Below, in pieces: positions 10,133 through 21,334 of a DNA stretch of 64,000 nt. The notes beneath the pieces are model-generated. The model did no database searches and was not told the DNA's origin. It worked only from the letters and a program-made list of their open reading frames with translations. The position numbers and the translations under genes are program-made. How positions within the stretch are numbered: the first letter of the stretch is position 1; every line of letters starts with the position of its first letter. The DNA comes from Leucosporidium creatinivorum (taxonomy: Eukaryota > Basidiomycota > Microbotryomycetes > Leucosporidiales > Leucosporidiaceae), in NCBI GenBank assembly GCA_001600635.1, contig BCKL01000001.1:1468808-1532807 (forward strand), written 5' to 3'.

Positions 10133-11902
10133 TTCGAGCGAGCGAGGAGAGCTAGGGTTGAGCTTGTAGGGTTGTAGCGGACTAGCAGAAGATGCTGGTG
10201 GTGCTGTAGAGTCCTGAGCGACAGGTGATGAGGTGCAGAACGAGGAAAGCGGAGGAGTAAAAAGAGGGATCCGAGCTCAGCGCGTTGTAAAACCTTCGAA
10301 TTCGTTGCTCTTGCTCTTGCTTTCAACCAAGTCCCTGAATATTCGCCTCCGTTTCGATCCACCTCGGACGAGTGTAGGATGCCACAGCGGGGGTGCCAGA
10401 CACGGTGGACAGAGTATCTAGGCGGTTGGGAGACAGGTCGTTGCAGGCGGAGGCGACTTAATTGTCGTCGCCGACTCAGCGGCGTGGATCTCAGCTGCCG
10501 CTCAAGCCCATAATCCAAAACCATTACCTAGCCGTTGCCTTGGATGTCGGGGTAGGACCTGCGCCGAGTGATATGGCTGGCGATGACCTGATTTGCGGGA
10601 CATACTACGCTGCAGAAGCGGAGCAGAGGGAGTCGAGGAGGAGGAGCGCGTCGGTCGCCGAAGGTTTTCTTGGTGAGTTTGATCTGTCTGAGGCCTGCAG
10701 GACTACATTGGGAGGGGAGCAGGAAGCGCCTAGGGATGAGCTAATTAGTAAGCGTGAGGCAACCCGGTGAGGTTCTCTCGGGAACGTCGCTCCCTCCGCT
10801 ATCACAAGGAGGGTCTTGAGTTGCGCTCGGCGGGGGAGCTTCTTCGCCCTCGGGCGAAGGAGTGAGCTCTACGAGTGGCCGGGAGTGGTTGTTGGAGATG
10901 AGTTAAAGGCGATGCTGAGGGCTGCTGGGCGCTTCGTCGACATTGTTGAGCCGGGAAACGAGAGCCGAAGTGCTGACCTTGTCTCTTCCCCCTCTCGCAA
11001 CAGGCTTCGCTAGGACTTCGAGCTGTATCTTTCATGTAGACTGTAACACGATGCTCTACCATCGAATCCCCTTGCCGCCCGACTTCGAGAATTCGTAGAG
11101 GCCTGAGAGACGAGCGAGCCTGTGAGAGCAGTTCGGCGAACTGGCGCAACGGCCGGGCTCGCCTCACAATGACTGTATGGAAGCAGCGGTGGTGCAGAGA
11201 GGTACAGTGAGGGTGCACCTTCATCCTCGGCCGCTACAAGAGCCAGCAGCGGCACGAGCTGGAGAAGGGCGCGGCCAAGCTGGCTCGACGGCTTTCCTTT
11301 CGCCATCTCGCTCGTCTCCCTCCGACGCTTCTTCGCATCGTGTCACAGTTCCGACAGCTGTGCTGGCCCTTCTCTCTGCTCGACTACACGTCTCGCCTTG
11401 GCTTCGGAGCTTGACAGAGACCTGCTCGAGCGCCTCTCCACTTCGGGCGCCGAGATCTGCTGCCTTTCCTACGCCCCTTGCCGCCTCTCCCACGGCTCAA
11501 GGCGACGTGGAACGTTCATAGCAGGATCTGCAGGCTCGGCAACGTCGCAAAGAAGTGGACCACAGGCGTAAGATGGTGTGCTTTCGCGCTCTTCTTTCGA
11601 TTTCTTCACCTCTTCGCCGACGAGCAGCACCGATCGTCGATGCTTGCTTAGCAGTTGCCTATCGATATGCACCCGAGCCGGGGACTCTGCAGGCTTCGAC
11701 GCTGCTGCTCGGGCTGGCCGAGGGTGGGCGCTGTGAGGGGACCCGGAATTGCCTTCGACAAGTCATTTGAACGCCATCCTCCACCTCAATGACAGGCGAA
11801 GAAAGATGTGGGCTGTAGGGATCCACTCCCTCACACCGAGCGAAGGTTTCTTCTCCTTCTCCTCACTCCTCACGCTCCGCCGAACAATCGCTCCTTTCGC
11901 CG
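10133..11902. other. Gene-poor stretch with one inverted-repeat arm
   Basis: This is 1.77 kb between SEN34 and the UNC93-like gene. It holds the left arm of an inverted repeat (10545-10698). Around 11200-11300 both strands have strongly C/G-ending codons, for example a plus-strand frame reading FILGRYKSQQRHELEKGAA, and a minus-strand frame starting at 11306 with a signal-peptide-like LLQLVPLLALVAA. A small gene may lie here, but I cannot choose strand or exon edges and do not call one. Confidence 0.4.
10545..10698 (+). repeat. Inverted repeat, left arm (~154 bp)
   Basis: The reverse complement matches 16825-16979 with about nine differences over ~155 positions, roughly 94 percent identity by eye. 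Homology starts and stops sharply on both sides. The sequence looks like a piece of a coding gene (on the minus strand an open frame with SDRSNSPRKPSATDALL), but I do not recognise it. Confidence 0.85.
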
Positions 11903-14389
11903 ATGGCTTCCCCTCCTACTCCCGCCAACATGCCGACGCTCACCGAGTCGACATACCGTCGCAAAGTTAACTGTTTCCGCTCGACTTACTCGCAGAGTGT
12001 CATCCTCGGCATCACTGCCTTCCTTTGCCCAGGTTCGTTCTCGCTCGGCCTTTCGAGCGCCCTTGCTGATCCCTCTCTTCACCTGCAGGACTCTGGGGCG
12101 CACTCGCCAACCTCGGTGCTGGAGGACTCGCCACGCCTAGGACTTCCAACACCGCCAATGCTGCCCTCTTCGCGTGAGGGGCCTGCTGCTCGGCGCTCGA
12201 CTCTGAGCTCACCTTCCTTTCGCGGCAGCATCATGGTCTTCACCTGCCTCCTCGGCGCTCCCCTTACCGCCAAAGTGGGACCTCGCTGGTCCCTTGTCAT
12301 CGGTACTCTAGGCTACGCTCGTGAGTCGCGTCGCCCATCTGCTTAAGGCGCCGAGCTGACATTGATGACTTTACTACCTCTTCGCAGCTTAGTAGGCTCT
12401 TCCTCGGACCAGCTATTCTACTTCGGTCGATTAAAATGCTGACTCTTTGCTCCCTACAGCGCCGCCGGTCTATACTCGAATAGCAAGTACGGAGCGCAGG
12501 TGAGCCGGCGCGCTCGCCGAGATCAGCCGCTTGCAGCTAGCTTTCAAGAGACTGACCAGGCTCTCGTTCCTCACCGATAGTGGCCTTTGATTCTCGGCGC
12601 CGTCCTTTGCGGAGCCACAGCTGGTATCTTTTGGTCAACCGAAGGAGGTGAGCTGAGTACGAGTCGCTTGAATAGCCGAGCTCCCGCTGACGTGTCTGCG
12701 TCGTAGGAATCGCCCTCGCCTACCCCGAAGAGTCCAAGAGGGCGCATAGGCTGTCGCTGTAAGTAGACGGGTCGGCACGAAGCCAAGCTGGTGAGAGACA
12801 GCCGATGGGAAGAGGCTGACCCTCTGTTGTTGGTCGTCCTGCAACAGCTGGCTCATCTTGAATCAGCTGGGTAGCATAATTGGTGGGAGTATAAATCTGT
12901 CACTGAATGTCAAGCGTGATCAGAACGGTGAGTGCTGGATGTTTGGCGTTTGTAGTAGCTCGACGCCCGGCTTCGGCGAGCGCGCCGAGCGGCGAGGTCA
13001 AAATGTTGACGTCGCGTCTCGTTCTTATCTCTACAGGCTCCGTCGGGCTCAACACCTATGCTGTATTTGTTGCACTGCAATGCGCTGGACCTCTCGTCGC
13101 CTTCCTCCTGTCTGAACCCGACAAGGTCAGTCGCCGAGCTTTCATCGCCGAGCAGCGCTTTCTTCGCGGACACAGCACTCGTTGGGTCGGACCACCCGCT
13201 GACACACTCTTCACTCTCAACACTAACAGGTGCAACGCTTTGATGGCACCAAGGTCGTCATGTCGTCCAACTTTAGCGTCCTCAACGAGTGCAAGGCGAT
13301 CCTCAAGCTCTGGGCGACGCCGAGGGTCCTCATTCTTACCATCGTCTTCATCCAGTGCCAATGGTCAGGTGCGGCGACTGGAACCTACCTCGCGACCTAC
13401 TTCAGCGTCCGTGCTCGTGCTCTCTCGTCGCTCGTGATCGCCTTCTCGGCGCAGGGTCTTTTTTACCTTCTCGGGGTAAGTCCCTGCCCTGGTCTGGACG
13501 CATGCCGAGTTGAAGCTAATTATTCTCTTCTGTCGCCTACAGTACTTCCTCGACAACAAACGCTACACTCTCCGCTTCCGCGCCTCGGTTTCGGGAGGCT
13601 TCATCTTCCTCTGGCTCACCGCTGGTTGGTGCTGGTTGCTGGCGAATCAGGTGAGCCATCTCAAAGATAGTCTCTCATTCCCCTACGTTGCTCGCCTAAC
13701 GCAAGCGCCCTCTCCTGCAGGTCAACTTTGAGAAGCAATCGCCGGCTCCTTCTTTCGACTGGGTCTCGCCCGGCTGGGGCAAGGCTTGGTTCGCCTACGT
13801 GATGCAGAACTTGCCCTCTCAGCTTCTCTAGTGAGTGTTCAGCCCCTATAGTCCTCTCCTCGCCGTCCAGCATTTCCTACCCCTCCCCAGCCTGGCCTCG
13901 GCGCTGACCCTCACCTCTGCCCTTCCGCTCCTCGCAGCAACTGGCTCTTCTGGATCGTATCGTACATGACTAGCGATGGTTCTGATCACATCCGCTACGT
14001 TGGAATTATGAGGAGTGCCGAGTAAGCTCTCCGCTCGGCATTGAAGCGCTCGGTCCGCTTCGGCGCTGACCTTCTCCCCCCAGGTCCATCGCGCAATGTC
14101 TCTCCTTCGGTGTCTCCGCCACCAGCGTCGCTCTTCACAAGGTGAGCTAATTACTCCGTAACAGGTATCCTGCGGGGGCTGACCGCTGCTCTTCCATTCT
14201 CTCCCTTGCCCCGTCTTCCTCAAGTCCATGGCGGTCAACCTTGCTCTCATGGCGCTCTCATACTACCCGGCTTACCACACTGTCCAATACGTCGCTTGGC
14301 GTGACGAGCAAGGCCTCAACAAGCACGACGAGGTCAAGACCGAGGTCGGCATTCCCGAGACGGCGAGCAGGGAGGAGAAGGAGGTTTGA
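11903..14389 (+). CDS. UNC93-like (DUF895) MFS membrane protein, 15 exons
   Basis: Start MASPPTPANMPTLTE at 11903, end ASREEKEV at 14389. Recognisable blocks are QSVILGITAFLCPGLWGALANLGAGG (helix 1 region, split by an intron), GPRWSLVIGTLGYAPY, AGIFWSTEGGIALAYPEES (the acidic loop typical of the fungal DUF895 group) and QCQWSGAATGTYLATYF. Twelve membrane helices are expected. The family is UNC93-like within the MFS, and its transported substrate in fungi is unknown. A 4-nt microexon at 12388-12391 is needed to keep the frame between GTLGYA and AAGLYSNSKYGAQ. The gene lies between the arms of the 10.5/16.9 kb inverted repeat. Confidence 0.82.
12388..12391 (+). other. 4-nt microexon (CTTA) in the UNC93-like gene
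   Basis: The upstream exon ends GCTC at 12320 before GTGAGT. The downstream exon starts CGCCGCC at 12460 after CTACAG. Direct joining puts the downstream exon out of frame. Inserting CTTA, bounded by TTCGCAG at 12381-12387 and GTAGGC from 12392, restores GYA-P-Y-AAGLY. The two flanking introns are 67 and 68 nt, each with its own CTGAC branch site (about 12356 and 12439). Confidence 0.8.
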
Positions 14390-15031
14390 GTGGAGGCGGG
14401 CACGAGGTGATGCTAGCAGGTGGAGAGGGCGGGAACGAAGTTGGTGGCGTGGCTACATAAACTTGGCAGCAAGTGGAAGAGGTAGACTTTAGATTTCGGC
14501 GGACGGCTTCGGCGATTCGATCTTGGGCAATTTAGAACTGTGACACATGTTCAGGCTTCGCCGTTGACAATATGAGCGTCTCGAGACCTCTATGAGCTGA
14601 AGCCTTGATCACTGCTCGCAGAGCGAGACAGCGCCTCGAGTTAGAGCTCGCCGAGCATTCCGCCGAGCGTCGCCGGTTGGCGAGCGAGACGCCGGGCTGT
14701 ACGAGAGTCTTCACGTCTGTTCAAGAAGTCGAAAGAAGGGGCTGTTGCTCTCCGGGGTGCTCCGTGTCCCACTACAGCTGCACCACAGGCTTGCCGCCGA
14801 GCTGCTCGCGAAGTGCTTCGGCGATGGGATCGACGCGTGCGGAAGGACTGACACAGCTCGCGACGCCTTTGTAAGGTATTCCAATAACGCTGCTGCTCCG
14901 AAACAGCCCCTAAGGCCTTTTTTAGCCCGAGCGAAGTTGCCCGTCTCCGGTCGAGGAAGCCGCGGTCGGCGCTTGCAACTCTCTCCTTCCCTCCGCAACC
15001 TCGTCGTTCTCAGTCTCTCGCCTCGCTCGCC
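14390..15031. other. Intergenic, no gene seen
   Basis: This is 642 bp between the UNC93-like and thiolase genes. Open frames are short and unbiased. It probably contains the 3' end of the former and the promoter of the latter. Confidence 0.5.
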
Positions 15032-16721
15032 ATGCTTCCCACTTCTGCTCGCCGTTCGCTCGCTAGCATTGTTCAGAAGAACGCTTCTGATGTAGTGGTA
15101 AGTCTCTCGCCTGGATGATTGTTGTTGCTCGCTCCGCCGGCGTTAGCTGACGGACTTGGTTCTGCAGTTCGTCACCAGTCTCCGAACCCCCATTGGCAAG
15201 TTCAAGGGTGGCTTCAAGGACATGTACCCCGAGGAGCTGCTCTCCCACGTCCTCCGCTCGACCAAGGAGCGCCTCGAGTCGCTCGGAGTCGATGTGAACG
15301 GCGGCGCTATCCAGGACATCCACGCTGGTACGGTCCTCATGGAGCTCGGTGGAGCCAAGAGTGGACGTCTTGCTTCCCTCGACGCTGGGTGAGTTGCTGT
15401 ACTGGGGTCTCCTTCAACGCGAATTGCTCGCTGACCCCGAGCGGATTGTAGTTTCCCCATCGAGACCGGCTTCAAGGCTGTCAACCGCCAGTGCGCTTCG
15501 TCGCTGCAGTCGGTCACCGACATTGCTCACTCGATTCAGAGTGGCATGATTGACGCCGGAATCGCTGCTGGAGTCGAGCACATGACAAAGGACTACGGAG
15601 TGCGCTCTCGACCCCCACTTCGCGCTTCTGCAGCGAGCTGACCTCTTTCCACTACAGACGCGCGCCATCCCCGTCAACATCTCGCCTTTCATCAAGCAGA
15701 GCCCTAGCCAGGATGCTCAGGACTGCCTCATGCCCATGGGACTGACCTCCGAGGCCGTCGCCGCCGAGTACGGTTTCTCGCGCGAGCAGCAGGACGAGTG
15801 AGCATTACACATCGCCTTCAAGACTTGCTAGAGCTGTACTCATCCCTTCTACTGCGCTTAGGTTTGCCTGCGCTTCCCACGCCAAGGCAAAGGCAGCTCA
15901 GGATGCTGGCTACCTCGCCGAAGAGATTGTCCCCATGACCGTTCGCTCTGTCACCCCCGCCGAGGGAGAGAAGGCCGAGGTTACCGAGGAGAAGGTTATC
16001 TCCAAGGACGAGGGTATCCGCCCTCAGACCACCCTGGCTTCGCTCGCCAAGCTCAAGCCCGCCTTCAAGAGCGACGGAACCGGAACGGCTGGAAACTCGA
16101 GTCAGATCAGCGACGGAGCCAGTGCCATGACCCTCATGCGCCGTGATGTCGCCGAGTCGCTCGGACTCAAACCCATCGCCAAGTGGGTCGGCAGCTCGGT
16201 CGTCGGCGTTCCCCCAAGGATCATGGGTGAGTGGCTGCTCTTTGCAGGCATCAAGGAGTGTCACAGAGCTGACGACCTTGATACAATAGGTGTCGGACCA
16301 GCCTACGCCGTTCCCGCTCTCTACAAGCGCTTCGGCATTTCCAAGGAGGACGTCGACATCTGGGAGCTCAACGAGGCCTTCGCTTCGCAGTCGCTTATGG
16401 TTATCAAGACTCTCGGCCTCGAGTCAGCTACTGTGAACCCCAAGGGAGGAGCTATCGCCCTCGGGTGCGTGATGCTGTTCGAGCGCATCCAGGCCTTCAA
16501 CTGACTTTCGGCTCTCGCAGACACCCTCTCGGGGCCACTGGAGGACGTCTCCTCTCGTCGCTCATCTACGAGCTCCGCCGTACCGAGAAGAAGGTTGGAA
16601 TCGCAACGCTTTGCATGGGCACCGGTGCCGGCAAGGCCACTCTTATTGGTGAGTTGCTCTCCGCCGAGCTAGCTGCTGAGGCTTGCGCTGACTCTCCAAC
16701 ACCGCTACAGTTGCCGAATAG
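15032..16721 (+). CDS. 3-ketoacyl-CoA thiolase, ACAA1/peroxisomal type
   Basis: Catalyses the last step of beta-oxidation, releasing acetyl-CoA. Start MLPTSARRSLASIVQKNASD at 15032, end KATLIVAE at 16721. Active-site elements are visible: RQCASSLQS with the acyl-carrying Cys (about 15490), NEAFASQ, HPLGATGG with the His (about 16523) and ATLCMGTGAG with the second Cys. The ASDVVFV...RTPIGKFKGGFKD start of the fold is that of the ACAA1/POT1 group. The usual N-terminal PTS2 is not clear: R8 followed by Q15 gives only a degenerate R-x6-Q, and the Arg/Ser-rich start could also direct the protein to mitochondria. No C-terminal SKL-type signal is present. Confidence 0.9.
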
Positions 16722-17573
16722 ATCATCGTAAAGTATGGCGCTGCAGTGCAGGGCGCCGTTATACCCATCCTTGACCGAGACTCGACACGGATGAGTAGCG
16801 AGTGGGGAGAGTCGAGCTTCGTCGGCAGGCCTCGGACAGATCAAACTCACCAAGAAAACCTTCGGCGACCGACGCACTCCTCCCTCCTCGTCACCCTCTG
16901 CTCCACTTCTGCAGCGTAGTATGTCCCGCAAATCAGGTCATCGCCAGCCATATCACTCGGCGCAGGTGCTACCCCGCCAACGCGGGTGGACGAAGCTCGA
17001 ATCTCGGCGATGGCTCGAAGTCGCTGGTCGCTGGCGGCAGGAGATGCACACGGGTTGGCGCTCTCACAGAAGCGTCTTGTCGTAGAGCACTTTCGTCTGC
17101 AGGGCTCTCGACTCCACTGTCAGCCTGCACGACGAGCCAAAAGAGCTGCTCGGCGCAGCCAGCTCTTTGCCGCTCGTCGAGGATTGCGACGATAACAGGC
17201 TTCTTACCGTACTTTACAACACACAGGGGGCACTAGCTTCCTCGTCGTTCGGGCTGAACAGCAGTGAAGGCCTTACAAGGCTCCAATAGCGACTCGGCGC
17301 CGTCTCGGCGCAAGGGGTCGGGCAAATCTCCACTGCTCTATCGAGCGGCTAACGCTCATCTCTGGATGTCCCTAAGTATCGAACTACTGGAATCTGAGAT
17401 TCATCCCCAGTCGCTGCAGGTCTTGCTAATTGCGAAGGTCGGCCGAATTTCGGCACGAGGGGCGGAAATCGAATCGCGCCTTGCTCCTTGCCTCTGCGTT
17501 GCTTTCTTGACACTGCTCAACTCTCGCGCGCTGGAAGCCCCGACCACACGCGGGGAGCGATAATCGTGTTTAG
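16722..17573. other. Intergenic with the right inverted-repeat arm
   Basis: This is 852 bp between thiolase and the second MFS gene. It contains the right inverted-repeat arm at 16825-16979. The remainder has no supported gene. Confidence 0.5.
16825..16979 (-). repeat. Inverted repeat, right arm (~155 bp)
   Basis: Reverse-complement partner of 10545-10698. Shared blocks include GACAGATCAAACTCACC, AAGAAAACCTTCGGCGACCG and CATCGCCAGCCATATCACTC. The arms enclose about 6.1 kb with two genes. Confidence 0.85.
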
Positions 17574-19817
17574 ATGGACGACCAGGCGCCCGTCGCTGCT
17601 CTAGCGGAGAAGGAGGAGACGGGGGAGGAGGCTCAGCGATACAACTGGGGCTTCCTCCCGATTCCTAAGCACTGCCGCTACGATCCGAATGGTCCACCAA
17701 ATCAGTTCAATTTCACCATGTTCCTCAATCTCTGGTTCGGCCTCTCGGCGACCTTGACTGTAGCCAACAGTGAGTCGCCTCTCCCTACCCCTCGCCGAGC
17801 AGCTCCGCCACCATGTGCAGCTTTACAGAGCCGTTGGAGCTGCAAGCGGGAGCTCTTAAGACGTGTATCAATGCTTTGCATGCTCATGCTGACCAGCTAC
17901 TTTCGATCTTCCCTCTCTTCTCGCCCATCCTCCTCCTTTCGGCTCCCCCTCGGCGCTCAACCTTCTCCTACCATTCCCATGTCCCTTTCACCACACCTCA
18001 CCGTCATCTACAAATAGTCTACTACTCTCAACCCATCCTCATCGAACTGGCAGAGCACTTCGGCGTGACCTATGATGAAGTGACCCGAGTTCCGACGCTC
18101 ACTCAAGCGGGCTACCTCACCTCACTCGTCCTCTGCGTCCCTCTCATCGACCTCGTTCCCCGTCGACCTTTAATCCTCCTTCTCCTTTTCGGCGGAGGCG
18201 CCTTCTCGCTTGGCTTGGCCTTGACAAACGACTATCAGACCTTCCTCGGCCTCTCCTACGTTACTGGCCTCTGCACCGTCATCCCTCAGATTCTCAATCC
18301 TCTCACGGCCGACCTCGCACCACCACATCGACGAGCGGCTGCTGTCTCCATCGTCGTTTCAGGTCTGGTCACGGGCATGATGTTCGGTCGGTGAGCTTCT
18401 CTCGTGCTTTTGGTGCAGGCTTTGGCGAGCTCGGAAGCATCACCGATGCTGTTGGAGCCGTTTCTGCGGGCTCCACAAGTCAATCCTTCTCATACTGACC
18501 TCAGCTCTCTACCGCAGGCTAATGGCTGGTATCCTCACTCGCTTCACCGGCTCGACGAGTCACGTCTTCTTCCTCGCCTCGGGCGTACAGTACTCTGTGC
18601 TCTTGGGAATGTGAGCAGTCTCATCCGCTTATTACTGTCGTTCTGGTAGCTGATCGAGTTCCTGCAGGTGGTGGCTTCTGCCCGATTACCCTAAGAAGGA
18701 GACCTCCATGCACTACGGCAGCCTGCTCTGGAGCATGGTCAAGCTCATGGTCACCCAGCCTGTGCTACTCCAGGCGTTCCTTATCGGCCTCTGCTCTTGC
18801 AGTATCTTCGTCTCGTGGTGTAAGCTCGGGCCCGCGCCAATCCGCCGAGCCGAGCGCCGAAGCTGACTCTTTCTCTCCCATAGGGACCACCCTCACCTTC
18901 CTGCTCGCCGACGAGCCCTTCCACTACAACACCTTCATCATCGGACTCTTTGCCGTCTGCGGCATAGGTTCGATCGTCGCAGCGCCGTTGGCTGGCAAGC
19001 TCAATGACCGGATCCTCCCATGGCTCGGCACGCTGCTGGGGCTCCTCCTCGGACTATGTACAGCTTGCCTTGCCCTCGGGGCGGCTAAGCTGAGCCTCGG
19101 CGTCGTCATCATTGTCTGCATCTTCACCGACATTGCTCAGCAGAGGTGAGTGCGCTCTCGGCGAGTCATTTGTAGGAGGATACGTCGGGGCTTCGCCTCT
19201 ACAGAGCGAGTCGTGCTGAATCTTCTCTACTATCTCCCGCAGCCAGCAGATCGGCAACCAAGCCCGTATCTTTGCCTTGGACCCGACAGGTGAGCAGGAG
19301 ACTCGCCGAGGGATGGGCGCGGCCCTCAGCAAAGGTGCTGACAGTTGCACTTTTCACTCTTTCAGCTCGCGGTCGCATAAACGGATGTTATACCGCCGGA
19401 GTCTTCCTTGGTGAGCTCAGTCTTTCCGAGTGGCTATTCAGCCCCGTCCATCGCCGAACTTCCAGTCCCGGCCATCTCAGCTGACCCGTCCTTCCCCTGC
19501 AGGTCAAGTCATGGGCTCTAGTGCGGGTACCAAGGTCTACCTGAACTATGGCTGGCGAGGTGAGCCCTGGCTGAAGCTCTGGCGTGTAATTCGGCTGACC
19601 CTCACCTCTGCTCGCAGCCGCTTACGGACTCTCGGTGGCATGGTCGTGCACTGCGATCCTTATCCTACTCGCTCGAGGACCTCACGCCAAGGGATGGGTC
19701 GGATGGAGCGGCAACTACTCGCTCAGGAAGCCACCGCCGAAAGACTCGGATCTCGGCGACGAGACGGCGGTCGAGTCGGCGGTAGAGAAGGACAAGGAGA
19801 CTAAAGCAGTAGTGTAG
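17574..19817 (+). CDS. MFS transporter, YgaY/MFS_1-like
   Basis: Start MDDQAPVAALAEKEETG at 17574, end DKETKAVV at 19817, multiple exons. Membrane-helix blocks include FTMFLNLWFGLSATLTVAN, YYSQPILIELAEHFGVT, VTGLCTVIPQILNPLTADL followed by the basic loop APPHRRAAAVS, and SQQIGNQARIFALDPTARG. This layout, with YSQP in the first periplasmic-side loop and an R-G-R-I-N-G loop near helix 10, resembles bacterial YgaY/YnfM-type MFS_1 carriers that also occur in fungi. The substrate is unknown. It is not closely similar to the other two MFS genes in the window. Confidence 0.78.
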
Positions 19818-19977
19818 ATTCATAGACTTCAGATAGATCAAGCTGTATTCTTAGACCTGCCCTTAGCGACATGAGCGCGAAACCTCGATTCGCTCCTTCG
19901 TCTCTTGCCAAACCTCGCTGCTTTCACTCGTCACCACGCTCTCTCACCTCACTCGTCGCTCTTTCTCTTCGCTCAAG

Positions 19978-21024
19978 ATGGTCAAGCGTGGAGCCTTCGT
20001 CGTGTTTGAAGGACTGGATCGCTCTGGCAAATCGACACAAGTCGCGCGTCTGGTCGACAGCCTCAATGCGAGCGGCGTCAAAGCGGTCGGCTGCAGGTTC
20101 CCAGGTGGGTCTGAGGATTGTGCTGGGTGGGAAAGATTCTGCTGCTGCTTGCTGTGCTGTAGAGCTCACTGAGAGCCTCGAGATGAGCTGCAGGCGACGC
20201 GTCGAGGAGCGGAGGAAAGGGAAATGAAGTGCTCAAGGAGGTGCCCGTGAGGAGCAGTGAGAGGCTGTAAACGCTCATGTAGCCCTATATGAGGCTACTG
20301 GAGCTGTTGCAGCCACTCAAGGCTCAGCAGAGCAGCCGCTCGACGAGCCATCACGTTCGAGGTCGAAGCTGACCCTCTGCTCCTTCCCTGCAGACCGCAC
20401 CACCACTACCGGCAACATGATCGACTCATATCTCGCCCAAAAATCTGAGCTGGACGACCACGCCATTCACCTTCTCTTCTCGGCCAACCGTTGGGAGCGA
20501 TCGTGCGCGCTGTTCGCTCTGCCTGCTCGCCTGTACATAAGACTGACCCGAACGTACTCCCTCATCAGACAAGCCATTCTCGCCGATCTTGAAGCTGGTA
20601 CAACAGTGGTCTGCGACCGCTACGCTTTCTCGGGAATCGCCTTCTCGGCGGTCAAGGTCAGCCCTTCCAACTTTCCTACGCCCGGGGGGCTCGCTAACTC
20701 TCAAACAACACACAGGGCCTCTCCTACACATGGTGTCAATCACCCGACATCGGCCTCCCCCTCCCCGACCTCGTCCTCTTCCTCGAACTCGCCCCATCAG
20801 CAGCAGCTCTTCGCGGAGGCTACGGCAACGAGCGCTACGAGACGTCCGAGGTGCAGCTTGCCGTCAAGGATATGTTTGAGAAGATCGGTAGCGATGTAGG
20901 GAGCGAGCGGTGGAAGGTGTTGGATGCTGGGAGGGAGGTGGATGTGGTGGAGAAGGATGTGAGGGGGAGGGTTGAGGAGCTGCTAAAGACGGTCGAGGGA
21001 CCGGTAGGCAAGCTGTGGGCGTGA
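19978..21024 (+). CDS. CDC8: Thymidylate kinase (dTMP kinase)
   Basis: Phosphorylates dTMP to dTDP for DNA synthesis. Start MVKRGAFVVFEGLDRSGKST at 19978, with the P-loop in the first exon. After a 289-nt first intron follow DRTTTTGNMIDSYL, LLFSANRWE, DRYAFSGIAFSAVKG with the DR(Y/H) motif, and a short lid RGGYGNERYE. The end is GPVGKLWA at 21024. The fold and length, a little over 200 residues, match eukaryotic CDC8/DTYMK. The first intron is much longer than the usual ~60 nt here. Confidence 0.92.
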
Positions 21025-21334
21025 CGATGAAATCGAGTGTACTACTAATGTGTACTAGAAGATCATGGTACAGCGTAAGCAGCTGTACAGGCGCAGGACG
21101 ACTTGAGAGGTGGCTCGGCGTTGCTCTGCGACGTGGGCTAGCAGTGCTGCACTCGCTCTTGCAGCTCTGAAGCGAGCTCAACTACTCTTGTAGCGTCTGT
21201 GATGCAGCTGCAAGCCTGCTCCGCTGTCCCTGCTCCGACAGGTCGAGCTCAACTCGCCGTCGCTTCGCTCGAACCGCTCTTGATCTCCAACCCTCACCTC
21301 GATTCTCTTCCTCGACTCGTCGACACTTTAAGAC

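Noticed and set aside
11030-11110. tRNA-like stretch on the minus strand (TGGTAGAGC with a downstream GCTCGAAGTCC)
   Set aside because: It has loose A- and B-box resemblance, but D-arm and acceptor stems do not pair and the anticodon stem is absent.
18404-18649. Short frames inside the second MFS gene and other genes on both strands
   Set aside because: They are shadows of exons in other frames, without start context or homology.
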